The translations under genes were made by a program, and so were the position numbers. From Palsa-343 sp963817165 (lineage in GTDB: Bacteria; Acidobacteriota; Terriglobia; Terriglobales; Acidobacteriaceae), in NCBI GenBank assembly GCA_963817165.1, contig CAWFNL010000024.1, positions 1-64,000 on the forward strand: a stretch of DNA of 64,000 nt, read 5' to 3'. The notes under the pieces were generated by a model. The model did not search any database. It had not been told where the DNA came from and saw only the letters and a program-made list of their open reading frames with translations. Within the stretch, counting starts at the first letter, position 1; each line of letters opens with the position of its first letter. Of this stretch, positions 18,501 to 27,802 are shown in pieces.

Positions 18501-18992
18501 CAGATCGATGATCTGCGTGTAGTTGCGCGTCACCAGGGGAAGATCCTCCACCATCTGGCTCGTCACCACCTGTCCCAGCGTGCTCGACTCGGTCTGCAGC
18601 AGTTGGCCCGCCGCCTGCACCTCCACCGTCTGCTGCGCCTGCCCGATGGACAGCTTCGCATTGGCGGTTGTCGTCTCGGTTACGCTCACCGTCACGCCCG
18701 TCACGGTGGCAGTACTGAACCCTTCCTTGCTGACCATCACCTGGTAGCGGCCCGGCGCCAGCAGTTGGAAGTTGTAGTCGCCGTGCGCGCTGGACGCGGT
18801 GTGCCGCTCCTCGCCGGTGGCGAGATTACGCGCCGTCACGGTCGCGCCCGGAATCACCGCCCCCGACGGATCGCTCACCACGCCGGAGATGGCTCCCGTT
18901 CCGGCCACCTGACCAAAAAGCGGCGTCAGGCTCAGCAACAGACCGCAGCCCACCACCATCGCGCATATACGAGCTGACCAGTTTCTTGTCAT
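15537..18992 (-). CDS. Oar-like TonB-dependent receptor with carboxypeptidase-regulatory domain
   Basis: About 1,151 aa. The ATG at 18992 is chosen (TGGAGG about 8 nt upstream and a good signal peptide 'ICAMVVGCGLLLSLTPLFGQ'). Residues about 30-115 form a CarboxypepD_reg-like beta domain ('GAISGVVSDPSGAVIPGATVTARN'); a plug domain follows ('VVTSQMVEDLPLVTRNYTQIIDLSPGV...NVNVVTKTGGNNFHGSIWEF'); the rest is a long outer-membrane barrel ending in an aromatic residue ('LAFKLGF'). Such receptors are very numerous in Acidobacteriota and take up oligomers or peptides. Copy 5 of the RpiR-type palindrome lies 42 bp upstream, placing it in the same presumed regulon as the hydrolase and racemase genes. 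Confidence 0.93.
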   Translation of the reverse strand: MTRNWSARICAMVVGCGLLLSLTPLFGQVAGTGAISGVVSDPSGAVIPGATVTARNLATGEERHTASSAHGDYNFQLLAPGRYQVMVSKEGFSTATVTGVTVSVTETTTANAKLSIGQAQQTVEVQAAGQLLQTESSTLGQVVTSQMVEDLPLVTRNYTQIIDLSPGVAADVTNAGELGRGGQSEGLDAVVAAGTTSGDNNFQMDGVDIDDLQGSGNFSGGVAVPNPDTIQEFRVQTSQYDASYGRDAGANVNVVTKTGGNNFHGSIWEFFRNEDMNANGYFQKQEGQPRPVLRQNQPGFTLGGPIKRDKAFFFVSYQSTRQENGVDTNCSTTFNTPPLTNDRSAAALGALFAGQPTFTQELGLPGGATVAPDGSNISPQALALFNLKLPNGQYVIPTPQVVDPSLPFAGEGVTSLSSPCVFNEDQFMTNGDWNQSVSNQWQARFFFANSEQLQSFPYTNLGGATSPGFPQEAPNHFRNVSLINNHIFRPNLLNQAEFGFHRVWAYTDQRDAFAYSDIGAAVPSFDNTLPEIEVLGGPTLGGNGQDILLAQNTYVYQDTVSWTRGGHALRFGGGVTRAQDNLASFRYLGGLIFGTYPDLLLGESAAENGTPFSNIYGSVDVPGLLGREFRQLDVDGYAQDDWKATPNLTFNLGFRFERVGGISDALGRTGNFDIGLADPNPPATGSLDGFVVASNFKGTLPTGVTRSPSKLGIAGQGQNTLNPRLGFAWSSPNPERLVVRGGFGVYHTTPSGQPNLQLLTNPPFGEIRETVGAANGGADFANPIAPLSGTFPQFVPYSPSSSLGLTTFAQNFRPAVVQHYDLTAQVKLSSESVLEVGYLGTRGQNLILDVEPNQAALATPSSPIRGQTNNTVTNVPLRVPVEGLSTSAFGQIDSTGYSRYNALLANFTQRFHDGSQYQIAYTWSRYLSDAVTASTGPNGGILLGNQKKPDSDYGPDLFNRPQRLIANFVYAIPTPFRATSLAGETLGGWHATGVVTLQEGHFLYASSTNAFNAYGINGQEQDFAEVQGCTNAQVRTPGSVTHKLNDYFEATCFAPYPVIGADGLATGFGNTRPGITRGPAQNNADLALIKTFPVSLHHETGNVEFRAEAFNALNTPQFSDPVLYADAPNFGVINTTAVAPRILQLAFKLGF

Positions 18993-19033
18993 TCCAATGA
19001 CCTCCAGAGGCGGAAACAGTCTGCGCACCGAGG

Positions 19034-19049
19034 TGCAACATCTGTTGAC
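19034..19049. promoter_or_regulatory. Palindromic operator, copy 5, upstream of the TonB receptor
   Basis: TGCAACA-TC-TGTTGAC, one to two mismatches at the right arm, 42 bp before the receptor ATG. It is the farthest member of the five-site set. Confidence 0.65.
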
Positions 19050-19589
19050 TTACATTTTGATCAAGTGCCGAGATTGTCGCCCGAACCGCGTCCGGTGTCA
19101 ATCGGAATGACCCTCGTTCCTGCCAAATCATGTGTCGACATCGCATGCGTGGACTTCCCGAATCGGCAGCATCGTTTGTTGCATCCGCGCAGAGCGCTGC
19201 GGTGCCCGGTGTTATTTCAACACTTCTCCCCCTGACGAGCGCATCGCGAATGAGGCGGGGGCGAATTCCCGTGGCCGGCGGGCCAAATCCCCGAAGAGCA
19301 GTCTCCATCCCAGTTGACGACTGTTGGAGTCCATTATTTCGAAAGGTTCCGGCTGCACGGTGCTATCCGAATCATGCGGTCGAAAAGTAACTCCATTAGA
19401 ATTCGCAGCAGGGTTTCGTTCAGGAATTGCGATCGGCCGGCAAGTGTGATCCCAGGCTGGACTTTAGAATCCGCGCGCATTCTCCGTCTGGAAAGGCTGG
19501 GCCAGCTTCAGGAAGGCTTCAGGTTCGCAACGTATTCTTGATAAGAAACTGCCCGCGCCTGATTCACGACCGTAATCGCTTTTGGGAGG
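19050..19589. other. 540-bp intergenic region without a recognisable gene
   Basis: Lies between the divergent TonB receptor and TolC genes. Short open frames here lack ribosome sites and familiar residues. It must hold the promoters for both genes, but I see no clear -35/-10 pair and no repeat. Confidence 0.5.
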
Positions 19590-20987
19590 ATGACCGTTCC
19601 TGATCATTTCAAAGAAGTGATGGGGATTAAAAAGGCAAGCTTCCGGGGAAGAGCTACGCTCGCCACGGTGATTGCTGGAATAGCTCTTGGATTGCCCTGC
19701 GCAGCTCAGGTCGCCCAGGGAGCTAACCAGGTTCAGGCGCCCGCGCCGGCTCTCACTTTGGATCAAGCGATTGCTGCCGCCGCCGGCAACGACGCCGTGT
19801 ACGCTTCCAGCGTCTCCGCCAGCGGATCCGCCAGATTGGAGCAGGCACTCGCGCGCGACGCTCTGCTCCCGAACGCCACCGCTCACGGCCAGTACCTGTA
19901 CACGCAGCCCAACGGCGTGCGCAACCAGGGCGGTCAGATCGGCTCCCAGGCCGCGCCCCGATTCATCGCCAACAACGCCATTCGTGAATACGCGGCCCAG
20001 TTTATGGTGAACGAAACGGTCGATGTTGCGGGCTATGCCGACCTGCAGCGTACCCGCGCGCTTGCGCTTGCAGCCGCAGCTAATCTTGAAAGTGCTCGCC
20101 GCGATCTGACGCTCCGCGTAGTACAGCTCTACTTCGGCGTCGTCGCCGCGCAGAGCAAGCTGGAGGTTGCGACCCAGGCGAGGGACGAGGCTCGCAACTT
20201 TACGAAGCTCACCGGAGAACTTGAAAGCGGACGCGAAGTGGCTCACGCCGACGCAGTCAAAGCCGACCTCGAACTGCAGCAGCGCATGCGCGAGTGGAGC
20301 GACGCATCGCTGGCGGAAGAACGCGCGCGCCTCGATCTCGGCGCACTGCTCTTCGCCGATCCCCGCACCCCTTACACGCTCGCCGTCGACCCGGCACCGT
20401 CACTGCCCGCCGAGGCAGACGTCGAAGCTTCGGCTGCGAAAAACAACCCGGATTTGCGCAGCGCACTCGAATCCCGCAAAGCCGCCGATGCCGAGGTCTT
20501 GGGCGCCCGCGCGGGTTATCTGCCTGCCCTCAGCTTCAACTACACCTACGGCATCGATGCCCCGCAGTTCGCCGTCAACGGCCCCGACGGCGTGCGCAAT
20601 CTCGGCTACTCCGCTTCAGCCACCATCGATTTTCCAGTCTGGGATTGGTTCGCAACCCACGACCGCGTGAAACAGAGCCAGGTACAGCTCAGGGCGGCCC
20701 GTATCGCACTCACCGCCACGCAGCGCACGTTGATCGCCCAGTTGCAGGAGTTCTATCACGAAGCCCAGGTTGCTTCCGATCAGGTGACATCGCTTCAAAC
20801 CAGCGTGCAAACCGCACAGGAGAGCCTCCGCCTCACCAAACTCCGTTACCAGGCCGGTGAAGCAACTGCGCTTGAAGTCGTTGACGCCGAGTCTTCTCTA
20901 GCCCTGGTCGAATCTCAGCAGGCCGATGGGATTCTCCGCTATCGTGTCGCGCTGGCTAACTTGCAGACTCTTACGGGAGTGCTCTAG
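19590..20987 (+). CDS. TolC-family outer-membrane efflux protein
   Basis: About 465 aa from the ATG at 19590, or 455 from the ATG at 19620; the shorter form gives a cleaner signal peptide ('ATLATVIAGIALGLPCAAQ'). Two related alpha-helical hairpin halves are visible: 'LTLRVVQLYFGVVAAQSKLEVATQARDEARNFTKLTGELESGR' and 'AQLQEFYHEAQVASDQVTSLQTSVQTAQESLRLTKLRYQAGEATALEVVDAESSL', the latter being the classic OEP repeat. It forms the outer-membrane channel of the RND pump encoded by the next two genes, which follow after 6 bp and then with a 4-bp overlap. Confidence 0.93.
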   Translation: MTVPDHFKEVMGIKKASFRGRATLATVIAGIALGLPCAAQVAQGANQVQAPAPALTLDQAIAAAAGNDAVYASSVSASGSARLEQALARDALLPNATAHGQYLYTQPNGVRNQGGQIGSQAAPRFIANNAIREYAAQFMVNETVDVAGYADLQRTRALALAAAANLESARRDLTLRVVQLYFGVVAAQSKLEVATQARDEARNFTKLTGELESGREVAHADAVKADLELQQRMREWSDASLAEERARLDLGALLFADPRTPYTLAVDPAPSLPAEADVEASAAKNNPDLRSALESRKAADAEVLGARAGYLPALSFNYTYGIDAPQFAVNGPDGVRNLGYSASATIDFPVWDWFATHDRVKQSQVQLRAARIALTATQRTLIAQLQEFYHEAQVASDQVTSLQTSVQTAQESLRLTKLRYQAGEATALEVVDAESSLALVESQQADGILRYRVALANLQTLTGVL

Positions 20988-20993
20988 ACCGCC

Positions 20994-22292
20994 ATGATTT
21001 CTCGCTCGTTCCATCAACCGTCCACGCCGCAGCTGGCCTCCATGGCTCTCCTGGCAGCACTGTCGATGACCACACTCACTGGATGCGGCAAAAAAGAGGA
21101 GGCGCCACCGGCCGCGGTCGCAGTCCAGGCGGCAACCGTATCCACCAGGGCCATCACCCAGCACATTGAGGCCGACGCCGTTCTCTCGCCGATTGCTCAG
21201 GCTGCGATCGCTCCTAAGATCACCTCACCGGTCAAAAACTTTTACGTCCAGCGCGGGTCTCAGGTGAAAGCCGGCGAACTGCTCGCGACTCTCGAGAACA
21301 CCGACCTCAAGGCCGCGGTCACCGATAACCAGGGAGCGCTCACCGCCCAGGACGCCACGTACCAGACCACTGTCAAAGCTCAGGTCCCCGAGGATTATCA
21401 GAAAGCTGAGCTCGATCTCGCCCAGGCCAAAGCAAACCTCGACCTGAATCAGAGTATTGTCGACAGCCGCAAAAAACTCTTCGCTGAAGGGGCCATTGCC
21501 GGCCGCGATCTGGACACCGCCCAGGCTGCTCTCGTCCAGGCGCAGGCCGCCTATGACACCGCGCACCAATACCTTGAGGGCATGAAGCAGGTGAGCCGCG
21601 CGGCTGCCCTGACCCAGGCCAAAGGCCAGCTCGAATCGGCCAAAGGTAAATATGAGGCCGCCGCCGCAGAACTTAGTTATTCCGAAATCCGCAGCCCCAT
21701 CAGCGGAGTCGTGGCCGATCGCCCCCTGTATGCCGGGGAAACCGCTGCCGCCGGGACGCCCCTCATCACTGTCATGGATATTTCCGCTCTGCTCGCGAAA
21801 CTTCACTTGCCGCAGCCGCAGGTCGAAGGACTCAGGGTAGGCGACCAGGCGTCCGCCGCGGTTCCTGGCCTCCATCATCCGATCGCTGGCAAGATCATGA
21901 TGATCAGCCCCGCTCTTGATCCCGGCAGCACTACTGTCGAGTTGTGGGTGCGCATCGAAAACCCCCATCGCGATCTTCGCCCCGGCACCACGGTCACCGT
22001 CACTCTCTCCTCGAGGACGATCCCCGACGCGCTGGTCGTGCCCAGCGCCGCCATTATTCTCACCAACGCCGGGGGAAAAGCGGTCATGGTTGTGGATAAG
22101 GACAATGTCGCGCACCTCACGCCTGTCTCGGTAGGCGTCATCGATGGGGATGACACCCAGATCGTCAGTGGCGTCGCAGCCGGCCAGCGCATCATTACCC
22201 AGGGCGCCAACGGTCTCGATGACGGCACCAAAGTTCAAATCGTCGCCGGCTCCGCCGATCAGGACGACAAAGCCGGAGACGCTCAACCGTGA
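20994..22292 (+). CDS. RND efflux periplasmic adaptor (MFP/HlyD) lipoprotein
   Basis: 432 aa. Lipoprotein signal with lipobox LTGC (mature start CGKKEE). Lipoyl half-motif ('SPVKNFYVQRGSQVKAGELLATLENTDLKA'), a long coiled-coil hairpin, second lipoyl half ('SEIRSPISGVVADRPLYAGETAAAGTPLITVMDIS'), beta-barrel and membrane-proximal domain. It starts 6 bp after the TolC-like stop and its TGA overlaps the start of the RND gene. It joins the inner-membrane transporter to the outer-membrane channel. Confidence 0.93.
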   Translation: MISRSFHQPSTPQLASMALLAALSMTTLTGCGKKEEAPPAAVAVQAATVSTRAITQHIEADAVLSPIAQAAIAPKITSPVKNFYVQRGSQVKAGELLATLENTDLKAAVTDNQGALTAQDATYQTTVKAQVPEDYQKAELDLAQAKANLDLNQSIVDSRKKLFAEGAIAGRDLDTAQAALVQAQAAYDTAHQYLEGMKQVSRAAALTQAKGQLESAKGKYEAAAAELSYSEIRSPISGVVADRPLYAGETAAAGTPLITVMDISALLAKLHLPQPQVEGLRVGDQASAAVPGLHHPIAGKIMMISPALDPGSTTVELWVRIENPHRDLRPGTTVTVTLSSRTIPDALVVPSAAIILTNAGGKAVMVVDKDNVAHLTPVSVGVIDGDDTQIVSGVAAGQRIITQGANGLDDGTKVQIVAGSADQDDKAGDAQP

Positions 22293-25200
22293 GCGAAATC
22301 TCTCCCGCTACCGAAAGCCGCACCGTATCCGCGCCGCCGGAAAAGCCTTTCTGGATGGTGCGCTTTTCCCGCAGTATCTTCTTCTTCGCCATCGCTCTAG
22401 CCGTGGCCGGCATCTTTCTTGGCCTCCGCATCCCTCTTGGCGTCTTCCCGCAGACCAATTTCCCTCGCGTCGTCATCGGCATTGACAATGGCGTGACCCC
22501 CATCCAGCAGATGGAAGTCACGATTACCCGGCCCATCGAAGATGCCGTAAACAGCGTCCCCGGACTGCAAACCGTCGATTCCATCACCAGCCGCGGCTCC
22601 GCAGAAATCGACCTTCTCTTCAACTGGAACGTCGATATGGTGCAGACCCTGCAGCTCGTCGACGCGGCCGTGTCTCGGGTGCAGCAGTCTTTGCCACCAA
22701 CCGCGCAGATCACCACGAATCGCCTTACCTTTGCCGCGGTTCGCCCGATCCTTGGCTACGCACTTACGTCGAAGACCGTCTCCCAAACTGAGCTATGGGA
22801 ACTCGCCACCTACACCCTCAAACCTCCCCTCAATCGCCTGCCCGGCGTGAGCGTCGTCGAAGTCCAGGGCGGCCAGGTCCCGGAATTTCATGTCATCCCC
22901 AACACCGCGAAAATGGAGGCCGCTTCCCTCACCATCAGCGACGTGGTGAGTGCCATTCACAACGCCAATATCGTTCAGTCGCCTGGTCTCTACACCCAGA
23001 ACCACGAGCTGATCCTCGGCCTGGTTGGCGATCAGGCCCATAGCCTCGAAGAGCTCGCCCAAATCGCTGTCAAGGCCAGCCCCTCCGGCGTCCCCATTCA
23101 CCTGGCCGATGTGGCAGCCGTTCAAGCCGGCACCGAGCCGCTCTACTCCATCGTCACTTCCAACGGCCAGCCCGCTGTCCTCCTGAACATCTTTCGCCAG
23201 TCCAACAGCAATACCGTCACCGTCACCGACGAAGCCAATGCTGAGCTCGCCCAGCTTCGCAAAGTCCTGCCTTCCGATGTCCAGGTCGATACCTTCTACG
23301 ACCAATCCCAGGTCGTTCGCGACAGCGTCAGCAGCGTCCGCGACGCAATCCTGCTCGGATTAGTTCTCGCCGCCCTCATTCTTATTTTCTTTCTCCGCGA
23401 CTGGACCACCTCGGTGGTCGCCGGCCTGGTTATCCCCATTACCATCTGCGTTGTTTTCATCCTTCTGTGGGCGCTCGGCGAAAGCTTTGACCTCATGACG
23501 CTCGGCGGCCTCGCAGCCGCGGTCGGGCTGGTCATCGACGATGCTATCGTCGTGGTGGAGAACATCGCTCTTCACCGCGAGCACGGGGAATCCCGCGTGG
23601 AAGCCGTACGTCTCGCACTGAGCGAAATTACAAAGCCGCTCATCGGCTCCACCATCACCCCCATCGTGGTCTTCCTTCCTCTCATCGCGGTCACGGGCGT
23701 CACCGGGACTTTTTTCCGCGCCCTCGCTCTCACCATGACCGTGGCCCTCATTACTTCGCTGGCTCTGGCCCTTACCTGGACGCCCGCTCTGAGCATGGCG
23801 CTCCTGCGGCGTAAGCCAGCCAGCGAGCCGCCCCGGGAAGCCTCGCGCATCATGGCTCCGGTACTCCGCCTTCACGAGCGTGTGCTGAGAATCGGACTCC
23901 AGCGCCCGCTCTGGCTCGCCGCCACCTGTCTGCTGCTGTTCGCCGGCATTTACTTCACCTACCAGTCCCTCGGTTCCGACCTGCTGCCTGAAATGGATGA
24001 AGGCGCCTTCGTCCTCGATTACGTCATGCCCGCCGGCAGCTCGCTCGCGGAAACCAACCACGTTCTCGAGCATGTCGACCGCATCCTTCACCGCATTCCC
24101 GAAGTCACCGTCACCTCGCGCCGCACCGGTATGCAACTCGGCCTCGCTGCCGTCACGGAAGCCAACACTGGCGACTTCACGGTAGTGCTCACCAGCCACC
24201 GCAGCCGCGGGATCGACGAAGTCATGGCAGATGCCCGCCAGAAAATCCGCGCCGCCGAGCCTGAACTCGACATCGAATTCACCCAGGTCATGCAGGACAT
24301 GATCGGCGATCTCTCCAATGCTCCTGAGCCGGTCCAGATCAAGCTCTTCTCAACCGATGAAAACCTCCTGCTCAGTCTCGGGCCGCGCGTCGGCGATGCC
24401 ATCTCCAAAGTGCCTGGCGTCGTCGACGTCGAAAACGGCGTGGACAACACCATCAGTGGCCCCGCTACGAACTTCGTCGTCAATCCCGCTGTTGCCATGC
24501 ACTTCGGCTTCACTCCCGCGGAAGTCGCCACCGACGCCACATCCATCCTCGATGGGATTCCCTCGCCCGATCCCCTGGTCGCGAACGGTCGTCCGTACAC
24601 GGTCCGCGTTCGTCTCGATGACACCCATCGAGCCAGCCTCGACGCCATCCAGAACACCGTCTTTGTCAGTCCCACTGGCAAAATGGCCAGCCTCGGCTCT
24701 CTTGCGCAGATTCAGAACCTGCCCCCCCAGGACGAGATCATGCGCGAAAACCTTCAGCAAATGATCACGGTCACGGGCCGTCTCGAAGGCTCCGATCTCG
24801 GCTCTGCCATTCAGCGCGTGCAGCAAGCCGTACGCAACCTGCACCTGCCGAAAAGCGTGCGAGTCCAGTACGGCGGAACCTATCAGCAACAGCAGCAGTC
24901 GTTCCACGAACTGCTGATGGTCCTCCTCATGGCGCTGGTGCTGGTGTTCGGCGTTCTTCTCGTGGAGTTCCAGAACTTCTGGGCGCCGATTTCCATTCTC
25001 ATCTCCTCCGTGCTCTCCCTGTTCGGAGTTCTCGTCGCGCTTCTGGTCACCAGAACTACCTTCAACGTTGCCTCCTTTATGGGGCTCATCATGGTCATCG
25101 GCATTGTTGCCAAGAACGGCATTCTCCTGCTCGACGCGGATGAACGCTTCCGCCTTGCAGGACTGGGTGCCCGCGACGCGATGATGCAGGCGGCACAGCG

Positions 25201-25390
25201 CCGCCTCCGCCCTATTGTGATGACCGCGCTCGCCGCCATGACTGGCATGCTGCCGCTGGCTTTCGGCCTCGGCGCCGGCTCGCAGATGCTGCAGCCGCTG
25301 GCCATCGCCGTCATCGGCGGTCTGCTCATCTCGATGGTTCTTTCCCTCGTCGTTACGCCCGCAGCGTACTACCTGATGACCCGCGACTAA
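22289..25390 (+). CDS. RND-family efflux transporter, inner-membrane subunit
   Basis: 1,033 aa, standard length for AcrB/MdtB-type pumps. Twelve TM segments are spread as expected (first at 'IFFFAIALAVAGIFLGLRIP'), with two large periplasmic loops. The TM4 proton-relay pair is in 'GLVIDDAIVVVENIALHRE'; repeat-2 counterparts include 'FMGLIMVIGIVAKNGILLLD' and 'LALVLVFGVLLVEFQNF'. The start at 22289 is GTG overlapping the adaptor stop (GTGA). The substrate class (drug or metal) is not clear: the Met residues of CusA-type copper pumps are not obvious, which favours organic substrates. Confidence 0.94.
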   Translation: MSEISPATESRTVSAPPEKPFWMVRFSRSIFFFAIALAVAGIFLGLRIPLGVFPQTNFPRVVIGIDNGVTPIQQMEVTITRPIEDAVNSVPGLQTVDSITSRGSAEIDLLFNWNVDMVQTLQLVDAAVSRVQQSLPPTAQITTNRLTFAAVRPILGYALTSKTVSQTELWELATYTLKPPLNRLPGVSVVEVQGGQVPEFHVIPNTAKMEAASLTISDVVSAIHNANIVQSPGLYTQNHELILGLVGDQAHSLEELAQIAVKASPSGVPIHLADVAAVQAGTEPLYSIVTSNGQPAVLLNIFRQSNSNTVTVTDEANAELAQLRKVLPSDVQVDTFYDQSQVVRDSVSSVRDAILLGLVLAALILIFFLRDWTTSVVAGLVIPITICVVFILLWALGESFDLMTLGGLAAAVGLVIDDAIVVVENIALHREHGESRVEAVRLALSEITKPLIGSTITPIVVFLPLIAVTGVTGTFFRALALTMTVALITSLALALTWTPALSMALLRRKPASEPPREASRIMAPVLRLHERVLRIGLQRPLWLAATCLLLFAGIYFTYQSLGSDLLPEMDEGAFVLDYVMPAGSSLAETNHVLEHVDRILHRIPEVTVTSRRTGMQLGLAAVTEANTGDFTVVLTSHRSRGIDEVMADARQKIRAAEPELDIEFTQVMQDMIGDLSNAPEPVQIKLFSTDENLLLSLGPRVGDAISKVPGVVDVENGVDNTISGPATNFVVNPAVAMHFGFTPAEVATDATSILDGIPSPDPLVANGRPYTVRVRLDDTHRASLDAIQNTVFVSPTGKMASLGSLAQIQNLPPQDEIMRENLQQMITVTGRLEGSDLGSAIQRVQQAVRNLHLPKSVRVQYGGTYQQQQQSFHELLMVLLMALVLVFGVLLVEFQNFWAPISILISSVLSLFGVLVALLVTRTTFNVASFMGLIMVIGIVAKNGILLLDADERFRLAGLGARDAMMQAAQRRLRPIVMTALAAMTGMLPLAFGLGAGSQMLQPLAIAVIGGLLISMVLSLVVTPAAYYLMTRD

Positions 25391-25487
25391 CTTCCTGGTC
25401 CCGAGTTATCTGCACCAGCAGATCGCGAACCACTCGCTAAGTTATGCGTGCCGCCGAGTGAGGCACAATGAAGACGGGAGAATGCCA

Positions 25488-26177
25488 ATGCGGGCTTTGC
25501 TCGTAGAGGACGAGATTCGACTTGCTGAGAATATCGCTACGGCGCTGCGTGAGAATGCGGGGATTGCTGTCGATGTGGTCTATACCGGAACGGAAGGGTT
25601 CGAATGTGGTCAGCAGCAAAACTACGACCTGATTGTGCTGGATCTGATGCTGCCCGGAATCGACGGATTAGGCGTGTTGAAGGGATTGCGTGCGCATGGC
25701 CAATCTGCACCGGTACTGATCCTGACGGCCCTGGCAGAGAAGTCGACCGTAGTGCAGTTGCTGAACGCAGGAGCAGATGACTATCTCGCGAAACCATTTG
25801 ATTTGGGCGAGTTCCTGGCACGCTCGAAAGCGCTCATTCGCCGCGGAAAAGCAGTGAGCAATCCAACCATTCGAGTCGGCGAACTGACGATCGACTCGAT
25901 TGAGCAGACAGTTACCCGGAACGGACGTGTCATCGACCTCTCTCCGACGGAATACCGAATTCTTGAGTTCCTGAGCCACAGCCCTCGCTCCATCATTTCC
26001 AAACAGAAACTTCTCGAGCACCTCTACGATTTCAATTGGGAGCACCATTCCAACGTCATCGAAGCGCACATCTCGAACCTCCGCCGCAAGCTCAATCGCG
26101 GAGCTGGTGTGAGGATCGATACCGTTCGGGGACGGGGATACCGCCTGTTAGCCGATGACAAGGGTGCGTTGCCATGA
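25488..26177 (+). CDS. OmpR/PhoB-family response regulator
   Basis: About 229 aa from the ATG at 25488, which has GGGAGA 6 nt upstream; longer starts at 25458 and 25482 fit less well. Receiver with acidic pair 'VEDE', phospho-acceptor Asp in 'LIVLDLMLPGIDG', Thr in 'ILTALAEK' and Lys in 'YLAKPFDLGEF'. The C-terminal winged helix reads 'IDLSPTEYRILEFLSHSPRSIISKQKLLEHLYD...VIEAHISNLRRKL'. It follows the RND pump by about 100 bp and overlaps the kinase gene by 4 bp, so it probably controls the pump. Confidence 0.94.
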   Translation: MRALLVEDEIRLAENIATALRENAGIAVDVVYTGTEGFECGQQQNYDLIVLDLMLPGIDGLGVLKGLRAHGQSAPVLILTALAEKSTVVQLLNAGADDYLAKPFDLGEFLARSKALIRRGKAVSNPTIRVGELTIDSIEQTVTRNGRVIDLSPTEYRILEFLSHSPRSIISKQKLLEHLYDFNWEHHSNVIEAHISNLRRKLNRGAGVRIDTVRGRGYRLLADDKGALP

Positions 26178-27577
26178 AGGCCTATTCTCTGCGCCGCCGG
26201 CTGATTGCCACGATTTTGTTGATTGAATGCGCGCTGACTCTCACCATTACTGTCGCGACCATGTTGAACGCGAGGCAGGAACAGCTTCGTGCGTTTGACA
26301 TGATGCTGCGAGGCCGCGCAGATTCCCTGCTCGGCGCCGTCCAGGACGCGGAAGATCCAGGGGATACAGTACGCGTTAATCCAAAGGCGCTCGACTTGCC
26401 CGAGGACGATCTCTGGGAGGTCACGAACTCCGGCGGACAGGTTCTGGCCCATTCAACGAAATGGATTCCCGATGACTTGAGGAATTTTGACGACACAAAC
26501 CGTCCTCGCATCTTTCGCGATCGAGGACATCGCTTCCGCGGACTGACCCTGCATGGCGTCCGGCAGGTCGATGCCGACGACCAGAGCCCGGGTGTTCCCC
26601 GACCGGTTCGCATTGACTATGCCGCTTCACTGTTGCCGGTGCACCGGGCGCTCTGGCGGACAGAACGTTTCCTGATTATCTCAAACACCGCATTGCTTCT
26701 TGTTACCGGATTATTGGTGACGCTCCTGCTTCGCCGGGGGCTGGCGCCGCTCGAAGAGCTAAGTCGCGCCGCGGCGCAGATGACCCCGTCGAATCCGGAG
26801 TTTCGTGCACCGGAAGCAGCCTGCCGCGTCGCGGAGCTTTCTGTGCTGGCAAAAGCTCTGCAGTCTTCCACGCAGCGGCTTAAGAAGGCTTTCCGTCAGC
26901 AGGAAATCTTCGTTCACGATGCGGCCCATGAGTTGAAGACCGCTGTCACCATCGTGAAATCGTCTCTGCAACTGCTCGTATCGCGTACGCGCACCTCCCA
27001 GGAGTATGCCGAAGGGCTGCGAACGTGCCTCGACGACTGCAGCCGGATGGAAGAACTGGTGCAACGCATGCTGCTCCTGGCGCGCTTCGAGCAGGGTGCC
27101 CCCGAACTGGATGCTTTTGATTTGACTGAGGCTGCGTGCGAAGTTGGCGCACAACTCGAGACCTTTGCAAAACTGCGCGGCGTCCACCTTCATGTCGAGG
27201 CGAACGAATCAGCCTGGGTGCCTCTTTCGGAAGAGGCCTGCGCTTCTCTCATCTCCTGTCTGATGCTCAACGCTCTGCAGCACTGCCCGGAAAATGGCAG
27301 GGCCGAGCTAAGCGTAAGAGCGGCGGGAGATATGGTAACGCTGCGTGTGTGCGATACAGGAAGTGGGATTGCGCCGGAGGAATTACCCCACGTCTTCGAT
27401 CGATTTTACCGAGGCGATTCGTCTCGCGCCCGCAGCAGCGGTGGCACGGGGCTGGGCCTTGCCATTTGCAAAGCCATCGTCGACTCCTGCGGCGGCTCCA
27501 TCAAATTGGAAAGCACGTTGGGCGCCGGCACCACAGCGGAAGTTCAGCTTCCGCGCGCCGCCGCGATGGTTCGCTAA
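26174..27577 (+). CDS. Membrane sensor histidine kinase
   Basis: 467 aa. Two TM helices (about 10-30 and 172-192) flank a periplasmic sensor of about 140 residues; a HAMP-like linker follows. H-box 'HDAAHELKTAVTIVKSSLQLL' (His phosphorylated; the usual Pro after KT is Ala). The catalytic domain has the N-box near 'LMLNALQHC', G1 'DTGSGIAPEELPHVFDRFYRGD' and G2 'GGTGLGLAI'. The ATGA overlap with the response regulator marks them as a pair. The ligand is unknown; gene order suggests it senses a substrate of the RND pump. Confidence 0.94.
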   Translation: MKAYSLRRRLIATILLIECALTLTITVATMLNARQEQLRAFDMMLRGRADSLLGAVQDAEDPGDTVRVNPKALDLPEDDLWEVTNSGGQVLAHSTKWIPDDLRNFDDTNRPRIFRDRGHRFRGLTLHGVRQVDADDQSPGVPRPVRIDYAASLLPVHRALWRTERFLIISNTALLLVTGLLVTLLLRRGLAPLEELSRAAAQMTPSNPEFRAPEAACRVAELSVLAKALQSSTQRLKKAFRQQEIFVHDAAHELKTAVTIVKSSLQLLVSRTRTSQEYAEGLRTCLDDCSRMEELVQRMLLLARFEQGAPELDAFDLTEAACEVGAQLETFAKLRGVHLHVEANESAWVPLSEEACASLISCLMLNALQHCPENGRAELSVRAAGDMVTLRVCDTGSGIAPEELPHVFDRFYRGDSSRARSSGGTGLGLAICKAIVDSCGGSIKLESTLGAGTTAEVQLPRAAAMVR

Positions 27578-27802
27578 CGGTCATCGGCGAGAAGGCGGAC
27601 AAGTTCGAAGTGCAGCAGACGGTGAAGACCGCGGATGGCGCGGATCATAGGGCTGATCCGATTGCAAGGAAAATCTGTTCGAGATCGTAGGGGTCGAAGA
27701 GAAATGACGGTCCGTTCATGAGCGCGTTCGAAACGCTGCAGTTCGGATTGCAAGCGGTGCGCCGGCCGATTCATTTCCTGTTCGCGTGAGTCTATTGAAG
27801 GA

